Shown here one piece after another: positions 57,133 through 64,000 of a stretch of 64,000 nt of DNA. The stretch comes from Lingula anatina (taxonomy: Eukaryota > Brachiopoda > Lingulata > Lingulida > Lingulidae). The notes under the pieces were generated by a model, which made no database searches, was not told the origin of the DNA, and was given only the letters and a program-made list of their open reading frames with translations. A program made the position numbers and the translations under genes. Position 1 is the stretch's first letter. Every line of letters begins with the position of its first letter. The DNA is taken from contig NW_019776035.1 of NCBI RefSeq assembly GCF_001039355.2, positions 209,805-273,804 of the forward strand. Reading direction: 5' to 3'.

Positions 57133-60100
57133 TTTCAGAGGACATTCATCCAATATTTTCCCGTGTAAACCCGCCTTCAAACCGTATCTCTTGCCACATA
57201 ATCGTGATGTGTTTAATGGGTTTCTGATGTTTCTGTTCCGGGGTGATTAAAGTCTATGTTGGACATCTATGTTCTGTTAATTAATTTCATTTCCCTTTTA
57301 AGCGTCGATGTTTGTCCGGCAAAGCCATTTGTTAAGTATTTATTTCGTACAATTCCATTTCAAATTTTGCCAAGAGTCGTACGCGGCGGTATGTGTGAAA
57401 CATACATTTCACCGTTTGGCAAAATAGATAGAAAATGGAAACAAATACCCCTTTTTCAAATTATCACGATCGCATTAACCTGATTTCTTTTATACTTCAA
57501 ACAACTGCTAAAATTTACGTCAACCAGTTCAAATCAAGTTGTTTGTCAAAGCCTTGGTATACAATCCAAATGTTATAATTAGAAAAATAATTACACTGTA
57601 CTTTTTTTTTCAATATTTGAAAGACAAGAGTTAAAATTGTCCAATTAGTCAGCATATTAATCTTTTTTCAATTAATTGGATAAGGTAACTTTTTTGTCAA
57701 AATCTATTGCACATATAGAGTAGTTCTTCCTATCGATAACCGAGGGAAGAATAGAAAAATTCTCAAATGAACGTCTGATTTGTTAGTCAGTTAACGTCAT
57801 CCCAAGGCACAGACACTTGATGTTATGTCGATAAAAACCATGTTATGAAACTAAGAAATGAAACCCGACTGCTATTCTCTGGGGGGAGAGCTGCGGTGGA
57901 ACTAACCGTAATATTCCATTAAATTCCCTTACATTATTGAAATGGACATGGGATTGACTGTAACTCGACTGCATACGTGCCATTCTTCCATTCTCTGGTA
58001 CTTTGATGTTTTTCAGAACAACTATTTATCTTTATTGTCTGGCAATGTTCGCTGAATTGAAAAGAAAAAAATGCTGAGCGATTTTCTCTCAAATAAGTAC
58101 GTGCTATCTAACTGGCAATTAAGGCACCTTGAAGGAAAAAAACATTGTATGATTTGCATTCATAATTGTCTAGACACGCGATGGGTACAGCTACTTGCTT
58201 CAGTAATAACAAAATAACGATAATGACCGAAAAAGAGATAATTTTTTAAAAAAATTAATAAATGAACACAAAACAACGAGAACAAGTTCGACTTGTTTGG
58301 TTTGGTAGTACATGAGATGGGATGATTTATCACTAATTTTATTGAAATTGCCATGGAGATTAAGCTCAATGTCAGATAGTAAAGTTAGATCCTGCTAAAT
58401 GCCTTCAATTAAACAGCAGCGGTTCTGACATGTGTTCCCAAACTGTCTGCGGGTGTCTTTAACCACGTACCTCAATATAAAACCGAGATAGGCTGGCAGT
58501 TGTAGTGACGTCATCCGAGATTTAAAAACTTGCGAGAAAACGCATGAGGTGGGACATGCCATAAGTAACAACGGTGAAACTGTATGCGCCAGGAATGCTG
58601 TCTTAAAAAGGGGTGCCAAAATAACACGCAAAAAATGGTGAAAACGTACTATCTGAATTACATATAACAAACAGCAATTCTGAAGAAAACCCTACAGAGC
58701 ATATGAGAAAACAACCAGAAAAATATTTGTCGATAAATTCTGTAAGCTTTCATCGTAAACCTGTATAAAACCGCCCTCGCTAGTCTGTCATTAGTTGTGA
58801 CACAACTCGACTTCAAATTCAACGATATCCTTCTTGAATTAACTCTAAATCGCGAGAATTTGGGTTATTTCGGATGTTTTCCATTCCTTGTTATTTAACT
58901 CTTTACGACAGTGCTACGTAGTTATCAACAATCACCCTTACATCTTGGACATATGAATATCTTTGAATTTGTAGGTAATTTCATTTCTTGACAAAGTACC
59001 GCATGTATAGCAGTCCGTAAGGGAAACAATCACTTTCCGACATTTTCGACAGCAAATTGAAATTTTTCCTCTGACTTCATAACAATGTGACATACTTTAC
59101 TTGCAACAGCTTCAATTGGCTCTTAATAGATAAACATGGTAAAAAAAATCATCAATGCGATACATTTTCTTTGTTTTGCTTTGGTTCTTAGATTACATTT
59201 ATCCTTGTCTTTTTACGTAGTCTCCACGATTTGGTGGGAAAACTGCAGAGAATTATATAAAAACCATGAAACTGTGATTTACTTGCATCTATCAATTGAA
59301 AGGATTACTTCCTATGTTAATGTACAGTACGATACACCAAAATCGGAAAGTCGACACACGTCAATTTGCCAAACCTGTTTTATTTATGACAAAGAATTTG
59401 TTGAGAAAACTGGCATATTTACCTTACTGCATAATCCTTCAATTCCTCATGGCAAAGCATTCACGAATCTACGGTAGTGACTTGCGAATACAACCTGGTG
59501 AAAATAATCTTGCCTTATACAGGGAATTATATCCGATATAATATTCCCTGCCTTATATAACCAATATCGTTACGCCACGCCTCACGGAAATGTTTATAAA
59601 TGCTATTACTTTCACTGTTCATGTTTGAAATGCATAGAGGTCTAACATGAATTAACAAGAGCACGAATAGGAGCTGTGCTGTGATATCTCATTAAATTTA
59701 TATCTCACCAAATTAGAAAGAATACGCAAACCCGCATGTTATGCAGGCGGCATCCAACTGCTCAAAAACGTAATCACCTATCCTTCGATATCTTGCGAGT
59801 GTTTCATTTCCTCAATTAGAGAAAACCTGTATAAATGTGAATCGTAAACAGTTACCAGTGAAATTAAGTGACATCTCCGAGATCAGGAACAGATAATTCT
59901 GCGTTTCAAAAACGTTTTATTCTCTAATGGTATTTCTTTAATATCCGGTTTTAAACAGTAGCGTTAATCGTCCAACCCGAAGGGAAAATAAACCAAAAGG
60001 GTTGGGAAGAAAGTAAGTGCTCTTAATTCAAGAAATAATTAATCAGACGACCAAAATCCTGAGGTATGTTGCCATTTCCAAGAATTCAAAATTCCCAGAA

Positions 60101-62160
60101 TCGAGAAGAGCGCGTGGGCAAACTATGCGTCAATCTAAAGGCCATTTCATCAATGCACAATACATTTTCACCAAAACATTACAGCATTCGTTATTTAATA
60201 AATTCAAGTCTATAATCCATAAAAATATGTCCAGCAGACTTCACAAGAGATCTTAAAACATATGTACTATACGGAAAGCAAGATATAATACATATGACTG
60301 TACATAAATGTACTTTAGAACTGTACAAGTAAAAAAAAAACTTGGATTAAAATATGACTAAAGTCATGAATAAAATATTTTTTTAAATCTTTTTAAAAAC
60401 GACTCCTCTATTTCTATTGGTTTTTCAATGGATTTACAGCTGAATGCAATCCACCGTTTCGGAGATATTAAAACAAGTCTGCTTTTCTGTCATTTCCTTC
60501 TTATACCTTCCTAATAGTCAATTTCGCTTAATTGCTTTAAATCCACAACAGATATCGATCTAAGTGAAAGCCGAAATTGCATTTTTTTTTACATATTCTC
60601 CAAGTAAGCCAAACAGAGTTATCCAGATTATTTCCGGGATATATTAACGTGATAGCGCATGCTTGAGCCATGAGTTATATATATATATATTTTAAACCGT
60701 AAATGGAGTAGTGAAAAAGAGATGATGAACACGGTTTTAATGTTACCCTCGGCAAATTCGCAATCGTGCAAATTAGCTGTCTCCAGTCTGCAGTAATTGT
60801 CGCCAAAATGATACCTTGTAAGCCAGACTCTCTCTCAAATTTGTGTTGTGAAATTGATATAATTCCATGTGGTGTCCATTTTAAAAGATAATTTGAAAGA
60901 CATTCATTTTGTTCGGCAGTTATCAGTAGAATACATATCTGAAAAGCAAAAGGTACACGCGATTTTTCCTCCAAAAAAACGAATCATTACTCGACCCGTC
61001 CTTGCAATTGGCTTCATTGTTTTATTCCATTTTTAATTTGTTGATTTAGTTCTAGATGACAGACAACTATGTCTTTCTGTACATTTCAGAAGGGAAACAT
61101 CGACGTTTGGTACTTTTTTTTAGAGGTTCACAGTTCTAAGGTCTGAATTAGGAGAGATCAGTGGCTTTTCAGGATAAGTAGACATAGAAAATATGACTTT
61201 GAGAAATATTCAAATGCACACAGTATACCTTTAACGTCGTCTAAATCTAGTAACCTGCAGATCCATGATGAATAAAGCCAGGGCTGGAGAAAAGCCGGCA
61301 AACACCGAGTGAGCTCCCCAAGCTATTCGATAAGCACAATACTTCTTACAATGTTTAAGTAAATCCTGATTTATTGACCATATGCATATATTTATATACG
61401 TGTATCTGACATTAAGGTTCAACTCTCCCAAACTGGAACTACCAGTGCAGTCAAGAGCGTGGTCACATGCACCCAGACTAACATACACCACAACTCGCGT
61501 TTCCAGACGTCCTGATTACAGCGACACATTTACTGGGCCAGTGACCTACATAGATTTTCTATGTATTAATTATACTCCGGCCTTGATTTTTTCTCAAATT
61601 ATTTAGTCCACTGGAAAGACCGCATACAGTTTTGGACCAAACTTCAGCTCACCTGCTAACAATGTCTAATTCTAACTGTACATCTGTAAATACAGCAAAT
61701 CATCGGAATGTTTTGACTAAGTAAGGCTGTCATACAAAGATACTGTAGCTTATGAAGACCTACAGCTTGCAACACTGAGGGATATTCAAGGATTGGCTTT
61801 TCTTTTAAAAAGTATTATTTTTAAATCATATATTTACAAACATTCTGTTATACATAATATTACTCCATGATCACCACTACATTTAGGGACAAGCAGCAGC
61901 TGTTAACCTTGCTTATCATATATATTTTACACATAACCAATTAAACAGTAATTAATCATCCATTAAGCCTATATTATCTTGTTAACTTTTATCCCTCATT
62001 GTATTTAAGTAATAAGCTTTGAAAAGACTTGGTCTTGCTGAGCTACAAGCTCAATCATCTCACAACAGGTAGCTGAGGAACTGTCTCACTGTGTGAGTTG
62101 GGCTTGCCACTGTGACATATCTAAGTGTTACCAGTCACTACAGTTACAAGCATGTACAGT
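57133..62160. other. Gene-poor region
   Basis: About 5 kb of mostly AT-rich sequence. The longest frames (57256-57483, 58395-58670, 59136-59477, 60675-60974) have no splice context or family resemblance. No tRNA or other RNA gene was seen. Confidence 0.4.
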
Positions 62161-62161
62161 T

Positions 62162-62163
<2 letters not shown>

Positions 62164-62199
<36 letters not shown>
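62164..62199. repeat. (AAT)n microsatellite
   Basis: Trinucleotide run. Confidence 0.9.
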
Positions 62200-62200
<1 letters not shown>

Positions 62201-63893
62201 GATTACAACCATCTAATGTACAAACAAAGAAGCAGGACTGCAGTCAATTTGATACCAGTTTATATTAATCTATAAGCTACTGTTTATCGTATTATTTACA
62301 TGTGTGATTGCTAGTGAGCATAAGTAGTAAAAGGAAAATTTGGTATTCTTGGGTATGTCAAAGTATAGCAATCGTGATTATCTACAAAGTGAACAATTCT
62401 GTGATGCACATTTGTATAAAAAACATCCAAATAACTTTGGTCATTTTGGCTAAAGGAAAGCAATTTTTATCACCTATAGAAACAATGTTGACTAATAAAA
62501 AAATGACAATGTCAGCAGACTCTCAATTCAACAGTCAGATGAGTGTGATTTTCAATAATTTTCAGTCAAATTCAAATAAACAATGTTTTTTTTGCAAAAT
62601 TCCAGTGAGTTATAATATAGTTAAAGCAATTATACAACCTTTTTTTAATTCATCGTTATACAGTATTTCTGACAACCATCACAGAACACTAATTAAACTT
62701 TTATTAATTAATTGATTGAAACTTTTTTGAAAACACATTGCATATGTTGATTGCAACATTGATACCTTCTGAAACAATATTGATGCTGAAATCAGTTCAT
62801 CGTGTTGTTAATGATATCACATATACAAACAAATCCCATATTTACCAGTATAAATAAATAATCAAATAAATAACTAAAATAAATTAAAAATAAATGGGAC
62901 TGCAACCTTGATACACCATTTCATCAACTCTTAAATATCATGTGAAAAACACAAACTACTGAAAAATTACTCTCAGTAGCTGGGACCTGATTTTTGTAAA
63001 ACTATTGAAAGCATCCTGTGTAAAGACTGGCAAATCTTATATTGACAAAACTATCCCTGTATTTCATATCCATCTCATAAAATATAACTTTCAATAAGGC
63101 AAGTAGAAGATAACAATCTGAATATTTGAAATATCACCCTGTAAAATATCACCTGGTCATCAGTTGCCAAGCTTTCTCAGTGAATTAAAAAAAAATTAAG
63201 TGGTCTGTAAAGATTTTACATTGTGTTTAATATTTGTGGGTGCATCAACATCATGACCAAATTAAACCTGAATATACCAAGTGACATCGCCAATGATTAG
63301 TTTACATAGGGGGACACCACAGGGACCAGAACAGTCCAATCCCCTTCTATGATCTTGTGTAAGCACGCCATGAGAAACCTTTGCTCTGTGCACAGCCAAG
63401 TAAAAACAGGCATTATAAACATAATGAACAATGATACAATTGGCTATACTTTATATCTATACATGGTACCTTTGAATTGTATGCCCGATTATAAACCTTA
63501 ACCTATAGCATATCAACCACTTACTTTTATTTCTACAAGACGATGCACATCATGCTTATCTTTCTTCTAATTACAATAAATATGAAATCTGTTGATTGAA
63601 ATACTAGATAATACCTTTGTCTTTTATAAATAATATGAAAAGCAATATGATGGATATAACAAATATTATCAGCCACAGAGACATTGTTTTCAATACAAAA
63701 TTTGTAATCCCTAGATACAGAGGAAATGGTTTTCATATACCTTTATGGCCATGCTGGTAATTATTTTTATTGGTTGATTTGGGGATGAGAATGTTGTCCT
63801 TTTTGGTCATGATTTCGTGGAAAAATGGGCAAAATGATGATAAGAAGGAGGTGGAGGAAAGTTCCAGGGTTCACCTCACTCTGATTCCAACAC
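62200..63893. other. AT-rich region, possibly a 3' untranslated region
   Basis: No gene supported; the 135-codon frame at 62308-62715 is Ile/Asn/Lys-rich as expected by chance in AT-rich DNA. If the exon at 63894-64000 is real, its minus-strand transcript would end in this stretch. Confidence 0.35.
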
Positions 63894-64000
63894 TTACACC
63901 ATCACCACATCTTCTTCATCTACAAACTCAAACTCATCGGTCGATGCTCCCCCTTCACTTGTTTTCCCGTCAAATGGCGGAGGCGTAACATGCTCTTCTG
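63894..64000 (-). CDS. Candidate C-terminal exon of an unidentified gene (partial)
   Basis: From the right edge the minus strand reads EEHVTPPPFDGKTSEGGAS, then TDEFEFVDEEDVVMV and TAA (63896-63894). An acidic, Ser/Gly-containing ending such as this is protein-like, and GC content rises here. The opposite strand is also open but yields Ser/Thr/Asn low-complexity peptide. The rest of the gene would be off the right edge. Family not recognised. Confidence 0.4.
   Translation of the reverse strand, partial: EEHVTPPPFDGKTSEGGASTDEFEFVDEEDVVMV

Noticed and set aside
59136-59477. 113-codon plus-strand frame with a hydrophobic start
   Set aside because: No homology recognised, no promoter or splice context, composition typical of chance frames.
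62308-62715. 135-codon plus-strand frame
   Set aside because: Rich in Ile, Asn, Lys and Ser as expected from AT-rich DNA; no family resemblance.

Overview
The window looks like nuclear DNA of a lophotrochozoan animal, most likely a mollusc and possibly a bivalve. The reasons are AT-rich sequence with many small exons and GT/AG introns, dense microsatellites and short inverted-repeat elements, a tandem family of 'short-chain collagen C4-like' genes, an animal phytochelatin synthase and a lophotrochozoan-style peptide GPCR. The species cannot be named from the sequence alone. All exon boundaries below were built by hand from splice signals, reading phase and family resemblance. No RNA evidence was available.

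Left third (0-19 kb). The 3' end of a Ty3/Gypsy-like retrotransposon (1-~590) lies inside an intron of the first of four minus-strand collagen-like copies: C0 (692-4476), C1 (5197-6882), C2 (7805-10015) and C3 (14456-18231). The family plan is signal peptide and coiled coil, short Gly-X-Y blocks, then a Cys-rich C-terminal domain. No copy is complete in the window. C0 runs off the left edge. C1 has a nonsense codon and a frameshift. C2 lacks all collagen exons and has a frameshift in exon 1. C3 lacks its first three exons, has a 10-base deletion, and uses two displaced donors. A segmental duplication (about 6.85-11.7 kb matching 13.5-18.9 kb) generated C2 and C3 and also copied one exon of an unidentified plus-strand membrane protein (11667-12352). 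Foldback and MITE-like elements inserted afterwards.

Middle (20-42 kb). A complete 11-exon plus-strand gene (20729-33503) encodes an 883-residue LRP12/LRP3-type receptor with the order CUB, two LDLa, CUB, three LDLa, transmembrane segment and long tail. It is followed by a complete 7-exon minus-strand gene (37682-41864) for a 259-residue protein with DUF4476-like repeats and a Pro/Gly/Tyr tail.

Right third (42-64 kb). After a decayed LINE and a TTAA-flanked MITE, a complete 4-exon plus-strand phytochelatin synthase (45964-49084, 510 residues) keeps its Cys-His-Asp triad. An intronless minus-strand class A GPCR (50996-52102) follows. From 52.1 to 63.9 kb the sequence is gene-poor. It holds one candidate orphan terminal exon (53304-53546), a 230-base assembly gap (56464-56693), repeats, and at the right edge a possible C-terminal coding exon (63894-64000). 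The genes share no obvious pathway; the window reads as ordinary animal gene order around an unstable tandem collagen array.
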